From: Bradysia coprophila
Lineage: Eukaryota; Arthropoda; Insecta; Diptera; Sciaridae
NCBI RefSeq assembly: GCF_014529535.1
Contig: NC_050738.1
Span: 5,030,588-5,094,587, forward strand
Reading direction: 5' to 3'
DNA: 64,000 bases
Part shown: piece after piece, positions 22,863 through 33,952 of the stretch
How positions within the stretch are numbered: the first letter of the stretch is position 1
How the letters are laid out: the number at the start of each line of letters is the position of its first letter
Made by a program: the position numbers and the translations under genes
Notes under the pieces: model-generated
The model's input: only the letters and a program-made list of their open reading frames with translations
Told to the model about the DNA's origin: nothing
Databases searched by the model: none

Positions 22863-25774
22863 AACATTGTACACAGGCTGAGTAAGTTGCAAATAACATC
22901 CTTGAATTACATAAAAGTATTGAAGTAGTCGATAGCAATAGCGACTCTTCGGCTTAGGTATCTTAATTGTAAATGCATGCGGTTCGATGATATAACGTGA
23001 TATGTCTGCCCTATGGGTTAAGGTTAAGGTGCAACGTTACCGTTAATAATTAAGTTTATTTTAACTAAAAATAAAACTTATTGAAACATAATTGTATTGT
23101 AGCCTGGTGCTGACGGCGAACAGCATCTATTAAAAAAAGTAACTGAAACGAGATCCACTCCTATTTTGTATTCAGATGAATTTCTTTGTGATTTTTATCC
23201 GAAGGAAAATAAAAGCCAAATGCTTATTTTCTCAGCGGTTGCGCCTCTTCAATGTTATGAAAAGGAAAGGTCACTTCCAATAATGGTAGCGACATTTCGA
23301 AATAAAAAAGACAGATAAAATCAAAGAACAAAAACAAAAGTATTATATTGAATGGCTCACATTTAATTGGCAAAGCACCTAGCATAGTTATGGATGTATT
23401 TTGTTACTACTTGATTTGATTCGACGTATGTATTTTCAACGGTCTGAAATAAAATCTTTCACTTCATTTGTTTCACCATTTTGCTAGAGAAAATCATTTA
23501 TTTTTGTTATTTTGGTGAATAACAGATGTGATATCCGTTTGTTAAAATATGCCTAAAGACCTTCACTAAAAACAGTTATAACCTTCACAGAAAAAATATT
23601 TGTCTGCTGACCAGGGATTTTACTTTTGGGCTTACTACACAAAATATCTGGGGTGTGTTATACATGGAATGAAAGAGGGTAGGTCCACCTATAACACCCC
23701 AACTTTTAGAAACAGGTTTATCTCGAGCTACCAGAAACATGCAATAACTTTTCTTGTGTTTACTCCGAAAATAGGAAACTAATCGAAGAAGTAAAATATT
23801 TCTTAGAATTGAGAGTCGATTCGAACGAGTTTGTCCGGATCGCCGAACCATTGCTTTCCAATTGGTTCATGCTTTGGCGATATCTTACCCTTTTGGAAAT
23901 TTTACATGTTTCAGGGACGAAAGTGAGGCAATTTTGGAATTTTTCTTGTGATTTCAACCCTTTGCATGTAAAGCTGTATACGTATTTGTTTAGCATCCGA
24001 TGATCAGTAGAAGTGAAGTAAACAGATTCGATAACCGTCCTAACCTAATGATATGCACGTCTGTGAAACTTTAAGAATTTATTGAAGTCGTTTTGCCAAG
24101 AAAGTCGTCCACAATCTTTGCAAAAACAAAATTTATGAAGTAAGCTTTTTTGAAACAAAATTTGGCACAGGTACAAGAAAAACCGCCCAGACAGAAGCGG
24201 GTGCAAGACCAAAAATTTTATATTTTGGACATCAACGAAAAAAAAAAAATTAAATGAAGACCAGATTCTGGTCAACACATAAAAGATGACAATGAACGTA
24301 ACGAACGTAAAACTACATTCCCTATTTACAACAACATTTACAATCTCATTTTTCACCACTATAAAAATCACAGCCAAACGAAAAGTGGAATTTATGTTCG
24401 ACCAATTTTCCTGTTGTAGACTTGACGGCACCTATGAATCATGGTTTATTCAATATAAAAGCATCGTTCATTATTCTACTTATTCACCCGTTTCCGGTGC
24501 TGCCTGTCCTAATTCGTGAAACTAGCAAGAAATGTGTTGAAAAGTCGGTCGGTATACACATAAAAGCCTTCAACTATGGACGATACAGGTTCTGAATGAA
24601 GAAAATTCGAATTCCATTTTCCATTTCGCAAATCAAATATAAATCAATTTCGATGCTCACTTCCACTTTGTGTATAACATCCGGTAAATTAGTACACATA
24701 TTTTTGCAGCAATCGTATGCATTCGAATTTCACACAAATACGCTGAACAACACAATCAAAACTTGTCTCCACTATACATGGAAAATTGAAGTAGTTTTGG
24801 CTGTGTACATGATGATGAAAACATGGGGTGGTTGAACTGTAATGAGGTTGAAATATGTTACATAATGCGTTGCAAAATAAGGTTAAAGTGTAGATGGAAT
24901 AACGTGGCACTAGACAAAATTGTTTCTGCGGGCATTTTGATGGTAATCAATTCAATTTTGCATAGGAAAGAAATGTTTTGCACCTGAGCTTTTTTACAAC
25001 CTATTTTCAGTTTTTAATCGAAAAAGTTATTTGAATTAGATGCGAGCAGTGTTTACTCTTACTCCATGGGTTCGCAACGTTAGGGATTTTTTTAAAGACC
25101 TGAGTGTTCTTTAGATATTTCTACTACTAAAGCGGTATCTCGGTTCGAGGTGGAGTAAATGGTTTCAGACGAAGTCGAGACCTTGTTTACCGCATCTTTA
25201 CAGTAGCGAGATATATAAAATCCTAAAAAATGCATGATTCCTTAAAAGTTATTTGTGGAGCGTTTCGATTCCGTAATGATGTTTTCTTGCTCGGAATAGT
25301 CATTATTAGGTGTGATTTCATTCGACTTGTGAGCCTTCGGATTCCCGTAGATTTAAGATTCCTCCATTGTTCTAGTGTTCCTTGTAACTTATTATTCCTG
25401 GAGTTGTCGCTTTTCAAACGTTTGAACATCTTGACTAAAACTAACTGTTATTGCATCCGACAGTATACTCAAAGTTACGAATCGTATGGACCACTCTTAG
25501 CATTAAGGTGAAAACTGTCAAGTTACGAATTCTGAAATTCACGAGAATTAGCGCCCTGAGCTTTGGCTCTGTATATAAGCAAAATGTATATTAAGTCAAA
25601 CGAAGTAGAAGATTTCAATCAAAAGAAAAAACTTGGTTTTTTGGCTTATTCTGATCGTCATTTCTTGTAATCCAATATGAACGTTCTCCCTTACTCTTCA
25701 TAATTTAAAAATGATTCATTTGAATTTTGGATTCTGATATTATCATACATTACACATAGCCTGTGTAGAAGAAA
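22863..25774. other. Gene-free stretch with a dispersed-repeat fragment
   Basis: No gene recognised. Near 23450-23530 lies a copy of the dispersed family (AAATCTTTCACTTCATTTGT ... GGTGAATAACAGATG). ORFs up to 128 codons (24045-24431, minus) show no domain, and their composition is that of random AT-rich DNA. Confidence 0.5.
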
Positions 25775-25939
25775 TCACGGCAGAGTAACGTAAACCAGGC
25801 AGGAGAGCTTGATTTGACTAGGGACCGGAATTATCTAGTAGCCTTTGTGTTTTGTGAATAAAAAATTTCAATTTACGTTCATTTAAGTTCATTTTCAAAA
25901 ATGAACCGCTCCTGCCTGGCTTATTTTACCCGGCCGTGA
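25775..25939. mobile_element. MITE-like element (165 bp), CACGGC termini
   Basis: The ends TCACGGCAGAGTAACGTAAA... and the reverse complement of the right end (TCACGGCCGGGTAAAATAAG...) align over about 31 bp including CCAGGCAGGAG. Non-coding. A short hairpin with the same CGGCAGAGTAAA core occurs in each tube repeat unit (42624-42663). Confidence 0.75.
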
Positions 25940-27805
25940 AGGAATACATCTGCTTACAGCTTTGAAAGTGCTTAAGAATTATTGACGTCAAATTGACATC
26001 AGCAACCAAACTTCGTTACTGAATGTTCGTACATTCATTTGAATTTGGCATATCGTATAGGTTCATCAAACCAACTTTATCGGAACTATTGATGTTATGG
26101 CAAATGCGGCTCTGAATCCAGGTAGTCTTTTTACGGGAACTAAGAGACAATTTATTTATCAGCATTGGTATATACATTGGTAGTCTTTGTATGCACCTCG
26201 TTCTATGTAAAGGTATTATAAATAGGTCAACCCATGAATTCTTTCTGATTTGTACAAACGAATGTTAAAATCTGTGGCTGGCATCAGTCGGTGACCCGAA
26301 TTCTGAACAGAAATGTACGCTCAATATCGTAGTTTTGTTGTCGTGTATAAGTTATGAGAGATAAAATTGTCGAACTTATTTATCAGAAATTAATTGCAAT
26401 TTTATTTCTGTTCAACAAAGCATATTGCACAACCCGATAACAGCAATAAACTCGAGCAAACAAAATAAGCAAAACAGTAAAAATAGACATACCGACAGCA
26501 GTTCGACATTAATACGACACAAACAATTTTCTATTTGTATTTTTAATGGAAATTGAGAAAAACAGATGGAATAAACAGGGAACATTATTTGATTCCATCC
26601 GTATACATATATGCCGAGGCTTTTTTTGCTCTGTTGTATTCCAACTCTATTGCTACCCCCTTATGGTGTTTTATGTAGAATTCTATTAGTTGGATGCGTT
26701 ATGTTTTTTCTTCGTTCCTTTGAGTTCTATTTTTATACTTCACAGAAGAGTTTATCGAGCAGAGATTACACTTTTTATATGTGGGATGTGACAATTCGAA
26801 AATATTGCTAATACATTTCATGCATGCTGATCTGATAGAGATTGTATTGGGCCTCCGTTTATATACATAGAAGTAAAAAACAACTGTAACGTAGTCTGTA
26901 GAATTTTTACTTTCAAAACTAGAGAATCTCTTGTAGTTCTAGTTATCTCTGATCATAAAGAAATTCGTATTACTCAGGGGTTCAAGAGAGTTTCTGTATT
27001 TTAGAGCAATTACCAGCACTGCAAATGAGGTATCAATGGAAAGCTTAGACAATGTATGTCACGACTAGCATCTTAGGTTCACATTAAGCGTCATCAGTAC
27101 CAGCCCAGACCTGTCTAAAGTTCACACAGATTTTGAAAAAAATTTCTTGCATTTTTTGCAAACATATATCAATGAATCTAATCAAACTAGGCATGACCCG
27201 AAAGTACTTGAGCTTTCCAACGAGCCCACTCTCACCCGGAACGATCATTTATAACGGCCTAAAATTTCGGATAAAAAACACTATTTTTCCAACTTCGGAG
27301 ATCTTCCACCAGCAACCAGGTGTGGCTCGAGACTGTGTGAGGCCTGTTTTGAGGTCTACTGGCAAAGACCTTTCAAACCATGTATATATCCATCCCAGAC
27401 GAAATGGGTCCGATTTTGATAGGTGGATTTTCAAAAGAATCCCTCTAAAAGAGCAGTCTGACAATTTAGAAGTTTGTCTCATGAGTTGAGAACAAGTGAA
27501 ATACACTTTTTCATGTACAGATATAGAGTCAGCCGTGGTGCTGTGTAGTCCTGAAATTAGGATTTTAACAATTTAGAAACAAATACATGTAAACTTTGTA
27601 CTTTACTTGTGTCATAGTGATAAAACATTTAATTCCTATCTAGTTTTGCTGTACGTTTTGAAATATAAATAGCAACCGCAGGTTAGCGCACATTTTTGTC
27701 ATCGTAGTCGATAGTAGATGGACACTTAGGAAATTCGCGCCTATTGAGCGCATAATTCATTTGTTTTTACATTGAAATATCTCTATGAGGGTAGGAATAT
27801 CGTGT
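25940..27805. other. Gene-free stretch, probably repeat-derived in part
   Basis: No gene recognised. The 118-codon plus-strand ORF at 27133-27489 shows no domain, and its surroundings look like a dispersed repeat rather than an exon. A dispersed-family fragment (TTTTTGTCATCGTAGTCGAT) lies at about 27693. Confidence 0.45.
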
Positions 27806-28200
27806 CCATACATTTCTTTTTTAAATCTTCGTAATTTTAACAATGGGAGCGAACTGTGTCCGCGATTTTTGGAAATGGGTGCGAACTCCATTTAGATTGT
27901 TTCCAGAGAAAGTGAAAATTGGAAATGGCTCCGAACTCGATGTAGCTAACGAGATAGCTTTCTGGAAAAAAGGATTTCTATTTTTGTTCGAGTTCGTCCC
28001 CATTTCCATTTTCTCGGAAAATACTCTACATCGAATTCGCACCCAATTCCATTTTTCTTTTGTTCTTTGTTGGTTCTCAAACCTTTATCTGAAGAAGATT
28101 TTAGTTTCTTAGAAAACACTTTACACCGAGTCCGCACTCATTTCCAATTTTTAATTTCTCTCCATTTCTAAAATTACGAAGATTTGAGAAGAATGTATGG
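27806..28200. mobile_element. Foldback/MITE element (about 395 bp)
   Basis: The ends CCATACATTTCTTTTTTAAA... and the inverted TTTGAGAAGAATGTATGG share ATCTTCGTAATTTTA as the inner TIR segment, about 33 bp in all. The inside consists of several inverted and direct copies of a unit containing GTGCGAACTC / GAATTCGCAC and CATTTCCATTTTC. The 73-89-codon ORFs on both strands are translations of this repeat. Confidence 0.7.
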
Positions 28201-28209
28201 CTGCGAAAT

Positions 28210-29065
28210 CCCCAACCTAAAGCAAGAATCTCGCTCGATACCAGGCTGGTATCACCAGTCGATGACTATTTTTTTTTAAATGTAACTGGTTCAGGAAAAA
28301 CTACGCACAAACTATCAAATACCAAAGTTTGAAACACGCCCCGCCATTTGTCGACGTCGGCGTCCAGCGACGCAAAAATTATTGAAATTTAAATATTGGA
28401 ATTAAAAATTAAAAAAATCGTTCTTCTTTAATCCGTAATGTCCCTTTGTCTGTTTCATTTTTCTTTTTTCACATCAAACAATAGGTATGCCAACTTTCGA
28501 ATATTTTCGAACATTAACTAACACTGTAACGTAATTTGCACCCTGTTACGAGTCCTATTTGTTGTGTTATATTTTCCAGCTGAAGAAAAATCGATTCTGT
28601 TATGTCAAACAGAAAAGTCCTGTGAAAAGCTTCTCGTGTTGCTTTTCGGTTGAAGTTTACAAAGATTCCATTACTGAGTGTTTTGGCTCGACAATGTTTG
28701 CCTAAATTTGTCGGGATAAAGCTATTTCAACGTTAGGTATGTGTGAAACAAGGAATTTAACTTGATGATCGAGTATTTATCCGAAGAAAAGGATTTTTCT
28801 TTTGTTTGCTTTGTTATTGATTTTTTTCCCTACGACGACATAATGCGGAGATACTGTTCATAATATGCAGAGCATAATAAACCTATTTTGATTGAATTTT
28901 TAGTCGAAAATTTCTTCCCCTGAACGTTTTGAACAATTTTATATCGTGGCGTCGGAAAACGGCCTCAAAACGCAAAGCTCTAGGGTTTACCCGAGTCCGG
29001 GGGCAGCCCGGAGAAGTAAGATTTAAAGTGATATTGATGGTTAAACCCTATATGATTTGGACAAA
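28210..29065. other. Upstream region of the Patsas-type gene
   Basis: No upstream coding exon was found. The block at about 28945-29035 is GC-richer (GGGTTTACCCGAGTCCGGGG) and may belong to the promoter or 5' UTR. No TATA box at a convincing distance was recognised. Confidence 0.4.
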
Positions 29066-31306
29066 ATGTCTTTTCAAGGTGTATGGGCTCTACCCCTGAC
29101 TGCAAGCTGTAACATGGTTGCAGAGGAGAGTAATCATACCGAAGAGGAAGCATCACCGACGGAAGAAAAAGATTGCAACATGTTGTGTTGTTCGGATGGC
29201 ACAGAAATGATGATTAGCGTTGAAGAGATATTTGATATTGTCAAAAATGGGTGCGTTGAGTGTTGAGTACAATCGTCGTTGGTGATTAAGAAAATTTATC
29301 GAAATTTTTCAATTCATTTAAGTGAGGTGGTCGATCTTGAGAATTTGATCGAGAAATTTGGATTGGAGACGCTCTGTGCCCGAGACAAAAATGGTTACTC
29401 AATGGCACACTGGGTTGCACTGGATGGCAATGTTGAGATGATGAGGTATTTAGTCGAACGTAATGCTCCAATCGATCTGCGTTGTCTTGGTATCCAAGGA
29501 CCTCGACCTATTCATTGGGCATGTAGAAAAGGACACGCCTCTGTTGTTCAGGTAGATCTGAGAGATTGTAGAACCTGTGTCCTATTCACACGCTTCATTC
29601 TTAGGTTCTACTACAGGCGGGCGTTTGCGTGAACGCTGCAGATTTGAAAGGTTTTTTTATAGGAACTTTTACCTGTGAGTGCACAATTCACTCATTTCCA
29701 TTTCTCTTTAGGCTTAACACCACTAATGACTGCTTGCATGTATGGTCGTACAGCAACGGCTGCCTATCTTCTCGGTATGGGAGCCCAGAATGGACTAACC
29801 GACATCAACGGAGATACGGCATTGCATTGGGCCGCATATAAAGGACACCCAGATCTAATGAAGCTGTTGATGTATTCAGGCGTTGATCTACAAAAAACTG
29901 ATAACTTTGGTTCGACGCCCTTGCATTTGGCTTGTTTATCGGGAAATTTGATGTGCGTTCGATTGCTCTGCGAAAAGAATAACTTCGACCTGGAACCGAA
30001 GGACAAGAATCAAAAGACACCACTGATGTTAGCACAGAGTCACCGGCATAACGACGTTGTTAAAATGCTGTACACCGTTATCAAAAAGCGTTCGCGTTGG
30101 ATGCCACCGCTGTCGGAACTATGGGGACTTTTGTTCGGAGGAGCAGGCAACAGCAAAGGACCATTGTTGCTGTTCACATGCTCCGTTTTATTGTGGGGAT
30201 ATCCAATGTACATGATACGGGTATGATTGAACCCTTGTTGTACGCGTGACAATTTTTTCACGAAATATTACTACTCGAACAGGTGATACCGAAAACATGG
30301 AACATTCTTCGCAGATCTCACTATTGCTTCATTTACTTCAACATCGTCATGTGGATCAGTTGGATCATTGGTGAGTGGAGTACAGAGAATTTGAAGTGTT
30401 TCGTTTTCCGATTGCAATTGATAATGTTACTATTTCAGCCAACCGAAGAGATCCGGGCCACTTGCCTTTGAATTCCGATCAGTACTACAGAGCCATCAAG
30501 CAAATTCCCTACTACGAAAAATGGAAAAAACGAAACCTCATTTTGACCAGATTATGCCACAGTTGTCGTTGTCTGAGACCGCTCAGAGCGAAACATTGTC
30601 GGGTGTGTAACAGATGTGTGGCTTATTTCGATCATCACTGTCCGTTCATGTAAGCTACTTCTTTTCGAGATCCAAGTCTTGAGAGAGAGAGAGAAAAATG
30701 TGCTCAGATCGTAATTGTCTGAATTTCAGATACAATTGTGTGGGACTACGAAATCGCTTGTGGTTCTTCCTCTTTGTATTGAGCGTAGCGATAAATTGCT
30801 CGTTTACCATTTACTTCGCTTGTTACTGTGTCATGATGGAAGGATTCACTTTGTTATATCTATTGGGCTTAGTCGAAGCGTTCTCGTTCTGCGGACTTGG
30901 CTGGATACTAACATGCACTTCGGTGAGACATTTATTCAAAATTTAGTCATTTCATGCTTCGCGGTTTTCGTCCCCATTCATGAAAAATTACCTGCGTACC
31001 TGTCTTGGACGATTGACTTTTAGGAACTTTAGGCTGTTTAAAATCTGTCGTCCAAGACACACGTAAATAACTCTTGTTTCGTCGATCTTTTAACATTCCA
31101 CAATTTTTTTGCAGATTCTACACGCCTGCATGAATCTAACCACCAACGAAATGTTCAACTACAAACGCTATCCCTATTTGCGTGACAAACGTGGCCGTTA
31201 CCAGAATCCGTTTTCTCGTGGTCCCGTTTTGAATTTATTCGAGTTCTTTGTTTGCTTGCCCGATCGAGTCGACGACAATGAGCTGATGGTCGATGAGAAC
31301 ATTTGA
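29066..31306 (+). CDS. Patsas: Ankyrin-repeat DHHC palmitoyltransferase, Patsas type
   Basis: Eight exons join cleanly at GT/AG sites: 29066-29250, 29323-29551, 29617-29650, 29712-30220, 30283-30370, 30439-30649, 30730-30922 and 31115-31306, giving 546 aa. Ankyrin repeats fill about residues 75-270 (for example [28 protein letters not shown]). Then come two membrane segments, a Cys-rich domain with the catalytic motif in [14 protein letters not shown] spanning exons 6/7, two more membrane segments, and the TTNE motif (NLTTNEMFN) typical of DHHC enzymes. The family transfers palmitate to cysteines of membrane-associated proteins; Golgi or vesicle location is inferred from relatives. The architecture is that of HIP14/ZDHHC17; DHHCPF and the length fit the insect paralogue Patsas better than Hip14. 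Introns are 61-192 bp; exon 3 is only 34 nt. A downstream start (M20) is possible. Confidence 0.9.
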
Positions 31307-31421
31307 AAACTACCTGCGGCCCCATGATGTTCGAAACGAAGCAATTCACGCGCATGAAATTTTCACTTTTTTTAATGAACGATCCGATGGGTATGGCAAA
31401 GATTTAGTGTGGACTACAACG

Positions 31422-31464
31422 CAGGGGATAATTTAGAGAATTAAATTCCTGAAAATAGGCCCTG
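31422..31464. mobile_element. 43-bp hAT-like mini-element
   Basis: CAGGGGATAATTT at the left faces AAATAGGCCCTG at the right, matching the ends of the 20760 element, and is bordered by CTACAAC on both sides (CTACAACG / CTACAACT). This would be an extremely short deletion derivative of the same CAGGG family. It lies in or just after the 3' UTR of the Patsas-type gene. Confidence 0.55.
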
Positions 31465-31548
31465 CTACAACTTGTGGAAAATTCAAGCTATTGGATTCGA
31501 TTTTTTCGTATAGGAAAGAATTCTGAATATGATTTAGTGATGATATAG

Positions 31549-31925
31549 CAATACCCTCTCTAGCAACCAAATTAGGAAAAGGTGGTAAAACTATACAGTG
31601 TATCCTGTCATAGAAAATTTTACACTTTTAAAAGTAAATTAAATGAAGTATGAGCAGCGATGTTCTTTTTTGTGTTGAAAATATTACGTCTCCTGTTACC
31701 ATTTTGTTGTTCGAAAATGAATAATTTGTGATTTTGACGTCTTTTTATGTGTGCTCAGTCATTTTGGTGTGGAAAAATGAAGTTTAAAATTCGTCGTTTT
31801 CGTGTGACGTCGATATTGCTTTAAAAAAGAGCGCGGCACGGCAACTCTATTACAAAAAAGTCAGTGTCACATTTGTCAAAAGGTGGTATTTTGACTGCGT
31901 CGTTTGTTTGCTAGAGAGGGTATTG
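31549..31925. mobile_element. MITE (377 bp) with 18-bp perfect TIRs
   Basis: CAATACCCTCTCTAGCAA at 31549-31566 is perfectly inverted at 31908-31925. The flanks GATATAG and GATGTAG resemble a 7-8-bp target duplication, suggesting a hAT/P-type insertion mechanism. No coding capacity inside. Confidence 0.8.
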
Positions 31926-32004
31926 GATGTAGCGATAGCAGATCTTGGGTCAGGTGACAGTTTCATTTTTTTAAAATCCCTGACGACTTCTCCGAACTAA
32001 AATG

Positions 32005-32477
32005 TTTTTTTATGCCAAATACTGCGAAAGTTTGTATTTTCGGTCCTCAAATGGTGACCGAAAGTAAAAAAATTCAGGCCTTGGGCCGAAAGTAAATGTC
32101 ACTGTCATCATTTTACTTTCGCCCCGTTTGCTTGCGTATTTGCGGGCCGAAAGTAAATGTCACTGTCATCATTTTACTTTCGGTCCTCATATGTCTCGAA
32201 AACACATGTTCACTTGATTGAAAGTACGCATTGAGTGTAGTGTTGTGTTGACGATAGTCAAATGTTTTGTGAGCAAGTGAATGTATGTTTATAGTAATTT
32301 CATTTGTTAAATTGTTTTTATTTTTATACCAGGGGGCTGCCGCCCCCTGGACCCCCGCGGTTTTCGGCATTTTGGTGTTTCTACAGCAAATTTTGTTGAT
32401 AACTCAACAGTTTAATTAAAATTATGTTTTGTTTCGGACCGAAAATACAAATCTTCCGCAGTATTTGGCATAAAAAA
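32005..32477. mobile_element. TIR element (473 bp) with internal direct repeat
   Basis: About 40-bp inverted ends share TTATGCCAAATACTGCG and GTATTTTCGGTCC. Inside, a 39-bp segment beginning GGGCCGAAAGTAAATGTCAC occurs twice (32083-32121 and 32144-32182). A GC-rich hairpin (CCAGGGGGCTG...CCCCCTGG, 32329-32350) stands out against the AT-rich surroundings. Non-coding. Confidence 0.7.
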
Positions 32478-32609
32478 TAGTATGCATCACTCGGGGCAAA
32501 AGTAAAAAAATTCAAATCGTGTGATTGCCGCCCTTGCCTGCGGCGCGGGCTGCAAACTTCACACGTTTGAATTTTTTTACTTTCGCCCCTTGTTATGCAA
32601 AATACTATT
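32476..32609. mobile_element. Adjacent hairpin element (134 bp)
   Basis: The arms GGGGCAAAAGTAAAAAAATT and AATTTTTTTACTTTCGCCCC pair, extended outward by AATAGTATGCAT / TGCAAAATACTATT and inward by CGTGTGA / TCACACG. It abuts the previous element and shares its GCCCGAAAGTAAA-like sequence, so the two may be parts of one compound repeat. Confidence 0.65.
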
Positions 32610-33583
32610 GCCTGGAAAACTGCTTTCCTATTCCTTTGATTACAATGGCTTTTTGCTCACCAAAACCAATAATGTCCTCACAACCAAAGCACCGAATATA
32701 ACTTTTCCAACAATTTCATGAAACTAAAAAACTTAAGCTTTGGTTCGTTTATACTTTTTACTTAAATATGATTTGAATAAAATTCTTACAAAACTATTGT
32801 GATTACAAAATATAGGTTTTTATTATAAAATGGAGAAAAATTCACGGACATAGTACACGTGATTATAAATATGCTTTGGATTTGGATTCATAAAAATAAA
32901 ATAAAATTTTTCGATTAAAATTTGTATGCACCATGTCACTGTTACAGTAACGGTAAGCCTTTAAAATGCTGTGTGCTCCAATCGAGACTAAAATTTAGTA
33001 ATACACCGCTAAAAGAGCGTAAAAGAGAAGAGAATGACCAGTTCCCATCTAGATGAATGATGCGTCAAAATGTGTATATGTAAAAGTCCAGTTAACTAAG
33101 AAAAACCCAATTAATTTAACTGAGCTCGATGGGTGAATACTCTTTTTGACATTTTGTCTCCATCTTATGGCTTATGGTGAACACAAAAACAGAGCCTTCG
33201 GTCTTCACAACATTTCTACAGTCCTTTGCGGATTCAGTTAACGGCATGGAGTTACAAATACTTAATATTTCCCGTCAAATTATGAATCAAGTTGAATGGA
33301 ATAACGGTCAAGAGTAACAGCGACATGTGCCTTCGCCTTCGTCAATTTATTTTTGGTTTTTCCTATGTAATACTTTGATGATTGAAATCAAATTTTGGAT
33401 GACTACTTTCGACGATGTAAAAATTGAACAAAATTTATCTCTAAACCAGTGAGAGAGCGTAAGGATTGCGGAAACATTAAGAAAAACGATTGAAGTTATC
33501 CTGAATCAAAATGAAACGAGAATTTAAGACTCCTAGCAGATATATGGCAGAATATATCAAATCCAGTGATTGTCAGTGTCAGG
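32610..33583. other. Gene-free stretch
   Basis: Intergenic DNA between the Patsas-type gene and the convergent ELMO gene. No exon or RNA gene recognised; it may contain the ELMO 3' UTR. Confidence 0.5.
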
Positions 33584-33713
33584 CAGGGCTAATTGTGGGG
33601 AATTTTAATTCTGAATATTCAGAAAATTTCTAAAAAATTCACAAAAAATTCCTAAGGATTTTTTTAGGAATTTTTCGAAATTTGTAGAAAAAAATTCCCA
33701 AAAACAAGCACTG
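33584..33713. mobile_element. Diverged CAGGG-type hairpin element (130 bp)
   Basis: The left end CAGGGCTAATTGTGGGGAAT and the inverted right end (reverse complement CAGTGCTTGTTTTTGGGAAT) align, with AAAAATTC repeats between them. It resembles the CAGGGCC elements at 20760 and 31422 but is more diverged, and no clear target duplication remains. Confidence 0.5.
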
Positions 33714-33952
33714 ACACTGGTGCCTGACATCAGTAAAATTTAAAAATTTTCATCAATTGCAAGCGAGCCTTCTTTCAACACTTTTTATCTTAAATCTTTG
33801 AATGTGCACAACATTTTTGTTCAAAAGTACATTCGCGACTCGTCAACTATTCGTCATCTAACACTAAACACTAAAAATTCCTAGAGTACAAAAACTTACA
33901 TGCAATCTTTGTTCGTACACCAACAGCGGACATATAAATTTAAATTCGCATC

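Noticed and set aside
23585-24519. Overlapping ORFs of up to 128 codons on both strands
   Set aside because: Composition is Phe/Ser/Leu-rich without motifs, and overlapping frames of similar length on both strands suggest chance.
27133-27489. 118-codon ORF as a hypothetical gene
   Set aside because: No domain, no splice partners, and the surrounding sequence looks like a dispersed repeat.
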